From contig JAADJZ010000001.1 in the NCBI GenBank assembly GCA_011032825.1, positions 1,612,001-1,676,000 of the forward strand: a DNA stretch of 64,000 nt, in the 5' to 3' direction. The notes beneath the pieces are model-generated. The model worked only from the letters and a program-made list of their open reading frames with translations. It made no database searches and was not told the origin of the DNA. Position 1 is the stretch's first letter; each line of letters starts with the position of its first letter. Shown here piece by piece: positions 34,302 to 44,655 of the stretch. Both the position numbers and the translations under genes were made by a program. Origin of the DNA: Massariosphaeria phaeospora. Its lineage: Eukaryota; Ascomycota; Dothideomycetes; Pleosporales.

Positions 34302-35644
34302 ATGAGTCCAATTCCAGGTCGAAACGCCGGGAGGAGCAGCAGCCCTATGAGTATGTTCAAACACGGCGAGGTTGTGGACAAGCCCAGCCATCCAAACGAG
34401 CTCATCCTTGAGGCATGGGCGATGGGATATCTGGTGGGATCCCTGGTCATCATGGCCTTCATCACCGTCGCCAACATGCGCCGAGGAGTCCTACTACACA
34501 AGTTGATTCTTATCGAGGTAAGCCCATTACGTTGTTGTCAAGTACACTATGGGAAAGTGCTGATTAGATATAGCTCGTTCTTGGTATCTGGCAGGGCTTC
34601 TGGTTATTCTTCGACAAACCTGTGTACGCATGGTGGCTATCCATCGGCGCCATTTTCCTCAACGCCTCATGGTCACTTCACAACGTCATCGCTTGGATGA
34701 AGATCAAACCGTTTCTCTCTCGGCCTGTCAGTCTGATATTCATCGGCACGGTCATTCTGGCACAACCATACTGGATACTGGAGATATACGCGAATTTTTC
34801 CTACTTCCACGGTCACACTAAGCTCTTTGAGAAGACACGGCCATTCGAGGCTCTCTGTCGAGACCCTTGGTGGATCTTCACGACTGTCATGCTTTTCTGG
34901 ACTATCAAAACGCAGTATGAGATCACGCTGAAGGAGATCATGCGTATTTCTCCACGGTTCGGGATCATGCTTGGTGCTATGGTGCTCAGCATAATCTTTA
35001 TTGCCCTCGACATCTGCTCAGTTACTGGCGCCTTTAGTTCTGGTCTCCCGGTTGGCATCAATCCATTCTGGAAGCTTGCATTTGTTTTCAAGTCCCTCAC
35101 GGATTCAGTCGTCCTGGACGACTTCAAGATGGCGCTAGACCGGTTGCGAGCGTTCAAGATCAGTCGTTTAGGAAGCTTTTCTCAAGACACAAGCGATCGC
35201 CGGACTCACAACAACGGAAGTCTAGTCAATACGTGGGAGGCTCTGGAGCGCGAGGCTAAGAGGAAGCCTCTACCCAGCCCTGACGGCGATTATGTACATG
35301 CCAGCAACTTCCCCGGCTTCAGTCATCATCGCAGACGCAAAGAGGACAAAGACCCTATCCTACCGCCGGACCAAGCATACTTGCGTTCCCAAAACAATAG
35401 TCTCAACCCGGAAGATCTCGTGCCGAGCTCGCTAGGGCCTTTCCGCAGTGCATCGACGGCTGCAAAAGCCTCACCCAGTCCTTCAGGAAAGAATCGGGAC
35501 GACAATGATGACCTAGCAGCCCTCGACTTCGGTCACCTGACCGCTGAAAGCGACTACGGACACGCTCTGAGAGAACTCGAGAGTCACAGTCAGCCTTCGA
35601 GTCCGAGCAAGACCAGCTTTCGTCGCCAATCTCAGCCACCTTGA
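34302..35644 (+). CDS. Fungal multi-pass membrane protein, function unknown
   Basis: Model: exons 34302-34517 and 34595-35644, 421 residues, one 77-nt phase-0 intron. The N-terminal 250 residues hold about seven hydrophobic segments, for example AMGYLVGSLVIMAFITVA, VYAWWLSIGAIFLNAS, PVSLIFIGTVILAQPYWI, WWIFTTVMLFWTI, GIMLGAMVLSIIFIALDI and NPFWKLAFVFKSL. The last 150 residues are hydrophilic, Ser- and Arg-rich and cytoplasmic in style. The layout resembles 7-TM proteins of fungi such as Rta1-like or Pth11-like receptors, but no family motif identifies either. There is no CFEM domain. Confidence 0.7.
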
Positions 35645-36742
35645 AGCATGGAGACATGTCTTTGTGTCTCCCTTCGGGTATAAGGTCTATGCCTCTCTCA
35701 CTATATAGCGGCACGTCACAGCTCGAGCGTACGGTCTGGTCGGACATTCGGCATCACAATCACGCCACGGTCTCTCGTCATGTGCTACCTGCATATGAAA
35801 ATCATTACGGATCTAGGATACTACATCACCACCAACTCCCCATAACCGGATAGAAGGGATAGAGCTTCCACAGATCCGGCTCTGTGGTTCCCCATTCAAA
35901 AGCCGAGCCGCGGAATCATGCGCTGGAAATCTATGTATCCTGATTTAATAGCTGTATCTGTATGATATTTGACGGAAGCTCCTCATGACTCTAGATACCC
36001 CCTTTCATAGCGTCCTCTTCCTGTGTATACTGTCTGTTGTTGTGTTGTATTATATCTTAAAATCTGCAATTTAGTAGTAATTATGTACCTCGATTCTGTG
36101 TTCTACTTCGCATGCATTAGGGTCTCATACATAATAAGTACCAAGTCCACAGTCTATCTGCACAAAAGGCAAGATTTGGGGATCAGGTTCAGCAACTGGT
36201 GCACTTGGTCGCAGATACGTTGCTTCGCCTTCTTCTATTCGCCCACCTTATACATGCTAGACATTCAGCATATACGTACCTATATCCTATCTCTATCTAT
36301 TATACAGCGTAGCCTAGACCAGTCCATACAAAAAACAGCCTCTCCCTTCCCTCCCCCTCCGCATTCCTGTCCCCGCTACACCACTTAGCTCAATAATGGA
36401 TTTATAAATAAAAGACAAAGGATTGGGCTACAGGGTAGGATTTCCACACCATCTGTTATCGAAGTCACATATCACTGATGTTCACACATGTTGCACAGGT
36501 ACGGCGCGAAACAAAGAGCCTTTCTGAGATTTGTTTGCGGCATCAAAGAGGTTGTTCCTACGGCTTTCCTTTCTTCACTACCTCGACTGTGAAGATGGGT
36601 TCCCTTCTGGGTACTCTCTGCGACCTGTTGTTTACCACAGCATGCTTCAACCGACAATGCTTCACATAACTGGTATGCAAAGATACCAGTCGCAGTCAAG
36701 TATTGTTGCATCTCATACTCTTGTTTTTCAAGCTGCTGTCTT
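35645..36742. other. Intergenic between convergent genes
   Basis: AT-rich 3' flanks, especially 35930-36320. Frames here are short and hydrophobic by composition. No gene called. Confidence 0.5.
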
Positions 36743-37413
36743 TCACGCTTCTGCCTCTCCCGACTGCGTCTCATGTTCGCTCTTCTCGCTAAGCGTTGTT
36801 AGCAACACCAAGCTCTCTCTCAATATACTTACACATCTAGCTTCGGCTGCTCGTCCTCTGATCCCAGTTCTATGAGATAACATGCCCCAACGAGGAGTAT
36901 CATTGTGTAGATTACGGGGCCGAAGAGTGCCAAAAGCACAACGGAGATGAAATCTACTATCGTCGTAAGGATCTGTACGAGTTCTTCCACCATAAGGAGC
37001 CTAAAACGCCATATCGAGCCAACCATCGCCACAAGACCGGAGGGCATATCGAGGATGGAACGCCATGTCGAGCCAACGATCGTCCGGACACCCGAGAGCT
37101 CAACGAGGATGTAGGGCCATATCAAGACGTAGATTGCCACAATGCCCACCGGGATCATGAGTACTAGGACCACGGCTAGCGCAACAGCGGTGAATTTGAG
37201 GACTTTTCTTGCAGTGGGGTTCTGGCGTAGGAATTCGACCGTAGATCGAAGTGTGGCGTTGACGGCCGGTATTGCATGCCTGAGGAGATAGTCGGAGAAG
37301 AAATCGGCACTTCTAAACATGTAGTAGGACAAGATCTGGGCGCAAATGAACGAGACTGTCATGAGAGCAAGGAGTTCATAAGTGCGGAATTCGTGGAACT
37401 TGATGTTCGACAT
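36743..37413 (-). CDS. Small membrane protein, tandem paralogue 1
   Basis: Model: exons 37413-36833 and 36788-36743, 208 residues. The intron is phase 2 (donor GTAAGTAT, CTAAC, acceptor TTAG). Hydrophobic stretches lie at about residues 13-34 (LLALMTVSFICAQILSYYMF), 70-105 (ALAVVLVLMIPVGIVAIYVL) and 150-188 (FISVVLLALFGPVIYTMILL). The last exon codes a short charged tail, EKSEHETQSGEAEA. It is the longest and intact member of a three-copy tandem family with 37765-38396 and 38736-39240. All copies share the intron position and upstream sequence. No known domain is seen. Localisation to a membrane is the only safe statement. Confidence 0.7.
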
Positions 37414-37764
37414 CTTTCGTGGAGGTGGGTGGTGGCAGAAACTTCGTGGTGCTGCTGCGGTAGTTAATGGGCATATGCTCTGCCTAACCGAGTCTGATTC
37501 AGCTCTGGGTCCGCCCCTTGCCTTCCAGAGTAGCACGACGTTGGCCCGCATGGTTTGTATAACCTCGAATTTTCGCACGACTAGTGAGTTGCGTATTTGA
37601 CGGCTTTACTTGAATACCTCGAGATGTTTCCGCTGCGGACTGTCTGTCCTTTTTGCTGCTCTGTTCCACCACGGACCCCAAGAAATTTCAATCCTCAGTG
37701 CTTCCAAGCCAGTAGGTAAAGACACAAGCATAGTCAGTATCGCTGCCTCGTATGCCCCTGCCTC

Positions 37765-38396
37765 TCAAACTTCTGTCTCAGACGCTCCCGCCTCTCGGAT
37801 CTCAGGCTCCGGTTTCTCACTAAACCTTGTCAGCCCCGTTAAGCTTTCTCTCCTGATATTCATAGACTTACCGCACTAGGTGGTCGTCATTTGTTTTTCC
37901 ACTCGGATCCTGCACAGGATTCACCTTCGAGTCCAGCCTCAGTAGTATCCTAGCGCTGAGGTCGCGGAGCTTGATGTGTAGCATCTCGTAGGAACAGAAC
38001 CACGTGTAGGCGAGGAGCACCATGGGGGCAAAATTACCCATCATGACAACGATGATGACTAGTTCCTTGAGCACAGTATAGACCGCGACATAGATCACAC
38101 ATAACAGCGCGCTAATTCTCACCACGATACGCACGAGTGGCTCACTGAGATCGTAGGGCCACAGAAAGACGACTTATGCCACAAACCCTATGGGCATCAT
38201 GACTACTAGTAAGTCTTGTACGAGCGATTCGAGTCCAACAGTAGTTTCTCTTAGGATGTTCTTTGAGGTGGGATTTCGAAGTAGGAATTTGACAAACTCG
38301 GTCGCAGACTTGGCCGCAGTCTTAACTGCATAGTAGAACAGGACGTGGAAACAAATGTGCAAGAATACAAAGGTAGCAACAGACTTATAAGTTGTC
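37765..38396 (-). pseudogene. Small membrane protein, tandem paralogue 2, disabled
   Basis: The frame aligns with paralogue 1 from TYKSVATFVFLHICFHVLFY (against TYELLALMTVSFICAQILSY) to the charged tail EKPEPEIREAGASETEV. Two lesions are visible. The stretch carrying the start codon is gone: the leader sequence AAGTTTCTGCCAC joins almost directly to the TYKS codons near 38396. An in-frame TAA at 38174-38176 sits where paralogue 1 reads VAIYVLIWPY (here VA-stop-VVFLWPY). Frames on both sides of the stop are the same. The phase-2 intron with its donor at 37870-37871 is preserved. This is a decayed copy and not two separate genes. Confidence 0.75.
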
Positions 38397-38735
38397 GTGG
38401 CAGAAACTTACGGTAGATAAGGAGCATATTTTCCGCCTAACCGAATGTGACCTAGCTGTGAGTCCCCCTTACTTCGGCCAGCGCGATTAGTTCTTGTCTT
38501 TCGCACAACCTCTCAAAACTTCGCACAACTAGGGAATTGTACATTTGAAACTGAGGTATTCAAGAGCCGCGGTGATAGTCCACAGGAACTCTTTGTCTCT
38601 ATCGGAAGGCCATTGCTACGGCCTTCTCCAATATCTCGAGATATTTTACTGCTCGAACTCGCTGCCACATGCCCCAAGATAATTTGATCCTCAACGTTTC
38701 GCATGACTGGCTTGCTAAGTCAACGTCGGATGCAG
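38397..38735. other. Spacer between paralogues 2 and 3, part of the duplicated unit
   Basis: The segment holds the former promoter of paralogue 2. On the minus strand, GCCTAACCGAATGTGACC near 38450 matches GCCTAACCGAGTCTGATT upstream of paralogue 1 near 37490, so promoter sequence was duplicated with the gene. Confidence 0.6.
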
Positions 38736-39240
38736 TTAGTATTGCTGAGCCATTTCCTCTATCTCCTCTGGCCGGATCTGACGCGCCCACCTCTCACTAG
38801 ACCTTATCAGCCAAGTCAAACTCTCATTTTCAGTGTTCATAGACTCACAGGGTGTTCGACAGGGTCTGTTCGGCTTTGCCGAGATTGAGCCTCACGCCTT
38901 CCACGAAATGACTGTACCAATCGACGATGGTGATCACTAAGGCAGCCGACACTACCACGAGTCTTGCAAGCACGCACAAGCAAGTGATTAGCAGAGCCTC
39001 CATGCACCTAACGGCGAATCCCGGGAATTTGACCGCGTATCGAAGTGTGAAGTTGACGACACGCTTCGAGAATCTGATCGTGGAATTGATGACGGGCTTC
39101 GCAAGTTTGATCGTGTAGTAGGACAGGATGTGGGCGCAGACGAAGGCGACGGTTATGATAGCGAAGAGCTCGTAGGCGCTGTGCTCGTGGAGATGGAGGC
39201 TTCTGTCAGGATTTGACATCGTGCCGTGAACGTTGGACAT
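38736..39240 (-). CDS. Small membrane protein, tandem paralogue 3
   Basis: Model: exons 39240-38849 and 38796-38736, 150 residues. The phase-2 intron is at the same place as in the other copies (donor GTGAGTCT, CTGAT, acceptor TCTAG). The N-terminal helix AYELFAIITVAFVCAHILSY is clearly related to paralogue 1. A second hydrophobic segment, LLITCLCVLARLVVVSAALV, follows. The protein is about 58 residues shorter than paralogue 1 and lacks the third hydrophobic block. A second in-frame ATG at 39219 (MSNPDRS) aligns with the start of paralogue 1 and may be the real start. Function unknown. Confidence 0.65.
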
Positions 39241-39809
39241 TGTTCCGCGGCGGACTTATTTCGGTCGGAGGTTGAGACTGCGTTGTAGTGTGTTGTAGAA
39301 GAAATTTTAGTTGGGAGGAAGGTTCAGAAAGTATTGTCGCGGAGCTAGCGATCGAGTGAAAGCGCAGATAGAGTCAAGCGAGTCGGAGCCTCTCACACCA
39401 GAAGACCTCAGAGATTTCACCGCACCTCTTTACCAGGACCCGCTTACTTCCTCCTCAATCGTCGAGTCGCCCGCATCAGGCGCCCTTGGGCCCAAGTACC
39501 AATACCGATGCGGTCTTCCATCCATCCATGTTCCCGATATACCAGGAGTTATTGGAACGACAGATAGACAGCTTAGAGTAAAGCGACCACAGCAGCGACG
39601 AAGAAAGACCCCTTAAGAACGAGAATTGGTCAAAGGTATAACTGGTTCGTGGTCGAGATGAAGATAGGTGGAGGTGAGGGCGGCGTTCCGTAGGCGTGTA
39701 TGAATTTCCTGTTCTGACGTAAACCAGACAAACAGCCTCGAAACCTTTAATCCTGCAGCCCCCGGCGCATACACAACGTATCCGCCCACACCGTCCAGGG
39801 TCCCCCGTC
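39241..39809. other. Intergenic, no convincing gene
   Basis: A plus-strand frame at 39311-39616 (101 codons) lacks motifs and lies in the upstream region of paralogue 3. I do not call it. Confidence 0.4.
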
Positions 39810-40112
39810 TCAATCCACCTTGCCCTTCCCCATCTTCCCCTCCATCTCCCACTTCTTAATCACGCTATCAATCTGCATGCCCGGCGGATACACGCTCGGC
39901 CCCACATCAACCTCCACCACCTTCTTCTTCCGCCCTTGTTTCTTTTTCCTTTTCCTGGAACACACGCCGCAGCACCAGCAGCAGCACACCACTACTAGAG
40001 CGACCATAGCAATAACGGCAAAGACGAGTATGCATGTTATGACAGCGTCGTCGAGCTCGTCCGTGAAGACGATATCAGTGTATTCGTCGTCGTGAAAATC
40101 GAAGTCCGACAT
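39810..40112 (-). CDS. Small single-pass membrane protein with Cys cluster
   Basis: Single exon of 100 residues. An acidic N-terminus (MSDFDFHDDEYTDIVFTDEL) precedes one membrane helix at about residues 23-45 (VITCILVFAVIAMVALVVVC). Immediately after comes CCCWCCGVCSRKRKKKQGRK, a dense Cys cluster and a polybasic stop-transfer stretch. This arrangement suits palmitoylation and cytoplasmic orientation of the C-terminus. The C-terminus ends KKWEMEGKMGKGKVD. No family is recognised. Confidence 0.65.
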   Translation of the reverse strand: MSDFDFHDDEYTDIVFTDELDDAVITCILVFAVIAMVALVVVCCCWCCGVCSRKRKKKQGRKKKVVEVDVGPSVYPPGMQIDSVIKKWEMEGKMGKGKVD

Positions 40113-40768
40113 GGTGGTGATGGTCGAGCGAGCGGTTCGGAGGTTGCGAAATGGAGTGGGTGGATGCATCTTAGATACCTCTGGGCAGAGTTTCTAGGGA
40201 TTTCGTTATATCGTTGCATTCACTGTACTCGCACATGGCATTCCCTCTTCCAAACTGCCGCGCATGGTCCATTCACTGCGCCGACGCTGCGCTCCCCTTC
40301 CGCTCCACCCTCTTAGCAATGCCCCCAGCCCTTCGCGAACTGAACCGAGGCGGTGAACAACCTCCAAGTGCCCACATAACCCTACCAGGTACAGTGACGT
40401 ACCCGCTCTTTTCTTCTCTCCGCAGCCCGTATCCGACTATCTTTTTCATTCGCCGGGGCCGTTTGCCCGCCTGCTCTCCAGGCAACCAATTTAATCCAAT
40501 CCCAACCATAGCAAACGAGCATCATCCAGCGCAAACGCCAACAAGGCCTTTCACTCCAGAAGCTTCGTCCCTGTGCCCACGCGTCGCGCCCGCGTTGACA
40601 AGCTGCGTCACCCGCCTGTCAAACCAGCACCCACGCATATAAAAACTTCCGCCATCACAAACCCACGCACCCAACCTACAACACCGCACCCGCAATCCAC
40701 GCAAATCCCACCAACCACGTACCCAGCCTACAACACCGCACCCGCAGTCCACGCAAATCCCACGAACC
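40113..40768. other. Divergent intergenic region with leader repeat
   Basis: Upstream of both the small membrane gene (minus) and the next plus gene. The part from 40540 is C-rich and includes a 52-bp duplication next to the start codon. Frames reading through it are leader sequence. Confidence 0.5.
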
Positions 40769-40769
40769 A
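40669..40769 (+). repeat. 52-bp tandem duplication in the 5' leader
   Basis: Copies begin at 40669 (ACCCAACCTACAACACCGCA) and 40721 (ACCCAGCCTACAACACCGCA). Only about four mismatches separate them. The second copy ends at the start codon of the gene at 40769. Confidence 0.85.
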
Positions 40770-41722
40770 TGCCATCGCCTATCAGCCACCTGTTCGTACG
40801 TGTTCGCCAAAGCTCCAGCGCCGTGCTCGATCGCGTCGCTACGTCCATGGCCTCCGGTTTCGCGCTCTTCAACGGCGACTCGGTGCAGCCTTGGGTCCTG
40901 GTTTGCGGCCTGATCCTCGTCGGTACCACGGTCTGGTTCTTCAAATTTAGCCAGTCGGTCAAGAGGACGAAGCAAATAGGCCAGCTGTCCGCGATCCCGC
41001 TGAACCCCAAGCTGCAACCGCAACGCCGACAGGACCATCCACCCAAAGCGAAGGTCCAGCCCCAGCCCAAGGCCAATACCACCACCAAAACAAAGCAACA
41101 CATCTCTCAAGACTGGACTGGGGTGCCAACGCCACGAACGCCTCAACCCCACAGCTCCGTGCCAACTACTACCGCGACGACAACCACTGCCGCCTCGGCC
41201 TTTGCCAAGGATGGCAACCGCACTGGACGCGTCTCTACACCCGACTATCAGACGCCCTACGCAGGCACGGCAACCAGCGGGTACTTGGACGATTACTCGC
41301 AGCTCAAGCTGAAAGCTCCGCTTAGCTTCGAGACGCTCCAGAAAAGCGGCATGTTGAACGCAGACGGTACGCCCACCAAGAAGATGATGGAGTCTAGAAA
41401 CAAGCGCATCTCGACTGCTGCCAGCGGACTGTCCAGCTACGAGTCACCAATAGCGTCGCCGCTAGCGCAAGGTGGTGGCCAGGATGTGCAGATGGAGGAC
41501 GACAAGAATGATATCGAGCACGTTCAGGACGCCGAGGCCGCGGGGGAGGACGGCCTGGAGGCTGCAATGAACCGTTATGAGGAAGACGAGGGAGACGTGG
41601 GCGTTGAGAACTTCTACACACGCCGCTCCGCTCGGGATCACTACGTTGTCAGCACCAACGGCTCCGAGATTCTCGAACGGGAGATGCCGGAGACCTCGCC
41701 CTTGAAGCCACGGCGACGTTAG
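40769..41722 (+). CDS. Single-pass membrane protein with long disordered tail
   Basis: Single exon, 317 residues. A short amphipathic start (MPSPISHLFVRVRQSS) precedes one hydrophobic helix at about residues 43-61 (WVLVCGLILVGTTVWFF). The rest is low complexity: Pro/Gln/Lys-rich, a Thr tract (VPTTTATTTTAAS), then acidic with basic ends (SPLKPRRR). The order is a short N-terminus, an anchor and a long polar tail. Conserved short stretches such as SFETLQKSGMLNADGTPTKK might be binding motifs. No named domain found. Confidence 0.65.
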   Translation: MPSPISHLFVRVRQSSSAVLDRVATSMASGFALFNGDSVQPWVLVCGLILVGTTVWFFKFSQSVKRTKQIGQLSAIPLNPKLQPQRRQDHPPKAKVQPQPKANTTTKTKQHISQDWTGVPTPRTPQPHSSVPTTTATTTTAASAFAKDGNRTGRVSTPDYQTPYAGTATSGYLDDYSQLKLKAPLSFETLQKSGMLNADGTPTKKMMESRNKRISTAASGLSSYESPIASPLAQGGGQDVQMEDDKNDIEHVQDAEAAGEDGLEAAMNRYEEDEGDVGVENFYTRRSARDHYVVSTNGSEILEREMPETSPLKPRRR

Positions 41723-42506
41723 GATAGTTGAGCGTCTGTGTGGATCCTGAGGGAGGCTACACAGGGACCAGCAATCCGCCCGGTTCGGTTGGTTGAGTAT
41801 TAGACATCTGGTGGCACTAGCATGGCATCTCGCATGTGTTGAATAGGTACACGAGAATCCAAATGATATACATACCGATATCGCCGTTGTCTTCTTCACA
41901 CCTTATCCCGTGTATCACATGCCCATGAATTTACCAACTCTACCAACGGCCTTTATGTAGCACAATACTGACTGATACTCTGATTTCGACAATTAGGCGC
42001 GGCGCGTAGACGGCGTCGTCGCGGCAGAGCGGAGGGTACGGCGGCGAAGAGGCCGGAAGGGCCTTCGACCATTAAAAGAGGCTTCGAGTAGGTAGAGATG
42101 GCGTCGACGGAAGAGCCTAGAGAAGTGGATTGTCAGATGGCAAGGAACTTGGGGTAAACCGGGAGGTAGATTTACTCGACGTCATGGGACAATGTCGACG
42201 TAAATTGGACAGCGAGAAGGGAAGAAGCCCTCGACAGGGGATCGCAGAGCTCATGAATACAATTACTAATCTGAGTCGTGCATGATAATATCGAGTTACA
42301 TGGCAGAGATCGGCCAAACTGTTTCGCCCTCAAGGTGAAAAAGTCTCAGACTTGATGACCACTTCAGGCTTGATGAACACTTCAGGCTTGATGAACACTT
42401 CAGGCTTGATCAACACTTCAGCGTGAACAAGCGTGGTTCCTGAATGCTTGGGCTTAGATAGCCTGGCCTCTCTCCTCTTTATCGCTAAAGCCCGCCTACG
42501 CCAGAA
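41723..42506. other. Intergenic between convergent genes
   Basis: Contains a GC-rich patch at about 41996-42060 (GGCGCGGCGCGTAGACGGCG) and the 18-bp tandem repeat at 42351-42421. No gene is supported. Confidence 0.5.
42351..42421 (+). repeat. 18-bp tandem repeat, four copies
   Basis: The unit CTTGATGAACACTTCAGG occurs four times with one or two changes (GACC and ATCA variants), 86 bp from the stop codon of the RNase H1 gene. Confidence 0.9.
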
Positions 42507-43837
42507 TTAGCTCGTTGGTAAGAGAGTAAGTTCGTATCGAGCTTCCCTTGCACCATTCACAGCCAGTGTGTCGGCTGCTACGTTTCCTGGGTGGTTTGCA
42601 TGCCCTTTTATCCACTGAAAGTTGGTCTTGCCCCTCGCAAGCATCCGCTCATCTATTCGGTTGATGATGGCCTTGATAACATCTTCATTCGACACTTTCT
42701 CGCCTGACGAATTCAGCCATGTCGATGCAGGATTTTCCGGGTCTTCTGGTTTCCCCGATTCTTTCAAATAGGCCTTTGCTTTCGCGGAGTTCTCTCTCCA
42801 TTTAATGAACCACTCGGTCACGCATTTAATGGCGTAGTTGGAATCGCTATAGATGAGCACATCCCGGTCGATGGGTGCAATGTCGAGGGCCCGCTGAATA
42901 GCCACGAGTTCAGCGCGTTGATTAGTTTGTGAATCTCCTACAAGCGGCTCTGACACATTCCTATTACAAAGTAAGCTCGGGAACGTAGGGTAATCTTGTT
43001 GTAAGACCGACCTTTCATCGTTGTTTCCAAAATATACACCCACGCCAGCGACGGCGCCTTTTTGGCCATTGCCAAGAGAACTGCCATCCGTGTATATCTC
43101 AACTGTGCCGCTGAAGGAGCCAGTGGGTTGCATCTTCCGCGCACCTAACTGCTCTTCAGTCTTGCGCTCTGGTTCGCCTGTGAGGGGATTGAACGTGACA
43201 GTGCCGTCAAAGCCATCTTCAGCATCTAGAGGCAACGGGCCGGTGGCTGGAGGATATTCGCCGTGGTTGTCCACTAATGCTAACGCCGAGCCATCGTTCC
43301 TTTTCTGTCGCTTCGAAGCGATGTTGCTGATTTTGCCGCCTTTGCGGGCATCATCTGTGGAAGCGGTTGACTCAAGGTCGCCTCTAAGGCTGATAGGTGT
43401 GCTAACCTCTTCTTTGGAACGGACGAACTCCCAAGCCTCTTCTTCGCTCCGGCATTTCTTCCACTTTTTTTCAATTGGGGTTCTGAACCCAGCAATCTGT
43501 TCCTGTGCCGTTTCCAAATCTGTGTACACACCAGGGTATCGACCAACCCGTACACCATAGTAAGTCGGCTCGGCAGAGGTATCGACGCCGGTCTTTACGA
43601 ACTCTTCGGCCGCGAGGAATGTATTGAACTTCTGGTCTAAGTTTATATGAGCGAGCAGAACTTCATAGTTGAGAGGGGGTACCCACGTTTCGCGTACGGA
43701 AAACCGATGGTTTGAGCTTCAGCATCGGGCCAGCTGCTGTACACGCCCGGCTTGTGTCCGGTATGGACAGCGTAGAACTTGCCTTTCTTGCCCGACTTGC
43801 CTGACGGTGTGGCCGACACTGACTTTTCGCGCCCCAT
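42507..43837 (-). CDS. rnh1: Ribonuclease H1
   Basis: Model: exons 43837-43687, 43636-43012 and 42960-42507, 409 residues, introns 50 and 51 nt. Two hybrid-binding domains sit at the N-terminus: FYAVHTGHKPGVYSSWPDAE with QTIGFPYAK, and YYGVRVGRYPGVYTDLETAQ. A polar linker leads to the catalytic domain. The four acidic catalytic residues are visible in EIYTDGSSLG, QTNQRAELVAIQRAL, IYSDSNYAI and GHANHPGNVAADTLA. The enzyme removes RNA from RNA-DNA hybrids in nucleus and possibly mitochondria. The second intron is free of stops and in frame. Family alignment (DERNVSEPLVGD) shows it should be spliced; retention would add 17 residues beside the active site. Confidence 0.95.
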
Positions 43838-44655
43838 GGTGCCGGACCCCTCCCGAGACTGTCGCGGCTCTTGATGGTAGTGGCGGTGGGCCTGTATGTA
43901 CGGCCGGTGAGGTGGCTCTCGGGCGCGGCTCCTCGCTCTTAAATAGACGTGGCAATCACGGTGACTTGGACAAGTGTTAGCGGCAGCCGGACCGACTGTT
44001 GGAGCAAGCTTGGTGACGCTGCGCGATGTGCGCGTGGAAGCAGTGGAGAGATTCACGTATCACGTACGAGCTGGGGTCGCGCAATGCAACGCTGACAGCG
44101 CGACAGGGAGCAAACCGCTTGGTCGCTGCTCTCATAAGCGAGAGCAAGCACTTGGGGGCGTGGAGGCGAATGATCTGGGGTCCGTCTCTGCAGTGAGAGG
44201 GCGTTGGCGTGGTGAAAAGGTTGCCAAGAGGGTGAATCCCAGGTCGGCCGTGACGGGGCGGGGGTTGTCGTCGCTGACGTTCAACAGCTTGCGCTTGGGC
44301 CACCTTCACCTTCGAGTCGCGTGCATATCCATGGATTATTACCTTTGTATTATCTGGGGCACTTGGGCAAATGCGGATTACGTGATTGCAACTTCCAGAA
44401 GGCATCCCGAGACAGTGGGTTGCGAGATTGGCGTCTAAACTACGAATTTCTATACAAGACGACAAGACCTCGGCGGCCTCGCTTCCCCACCCGCACCTGC
44501 ACCCTCCCCACTCACCAGCACCAACAAGCACACATGATAGATTCCCCTTGAACGGACGTCACGCATGCTTTGCAGATTTCCCATCTGGTCTGAATTTCTT
44601 CCTGCTGTGACCAAAATACACTGGCATCAATCCTCGGTGGATCGAAGAGGACACC
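43838..44655. promoter_or_regulatory. Divergent intergenic region of RNase H1 and DUF202 genes
   Basis: 818 bp between outward starts. GC-rich near RNase H1. Overlapping frames on both strands carry no motif. Confidence 0.45.

Noticed and set aside
37868..38134. A separate 88-codon membrane-protein gene
   Set aside because: It is in frame with the upstream fragment across one TAA and aligns to paralogue 1, so it is the 3' half of a pseudogene.
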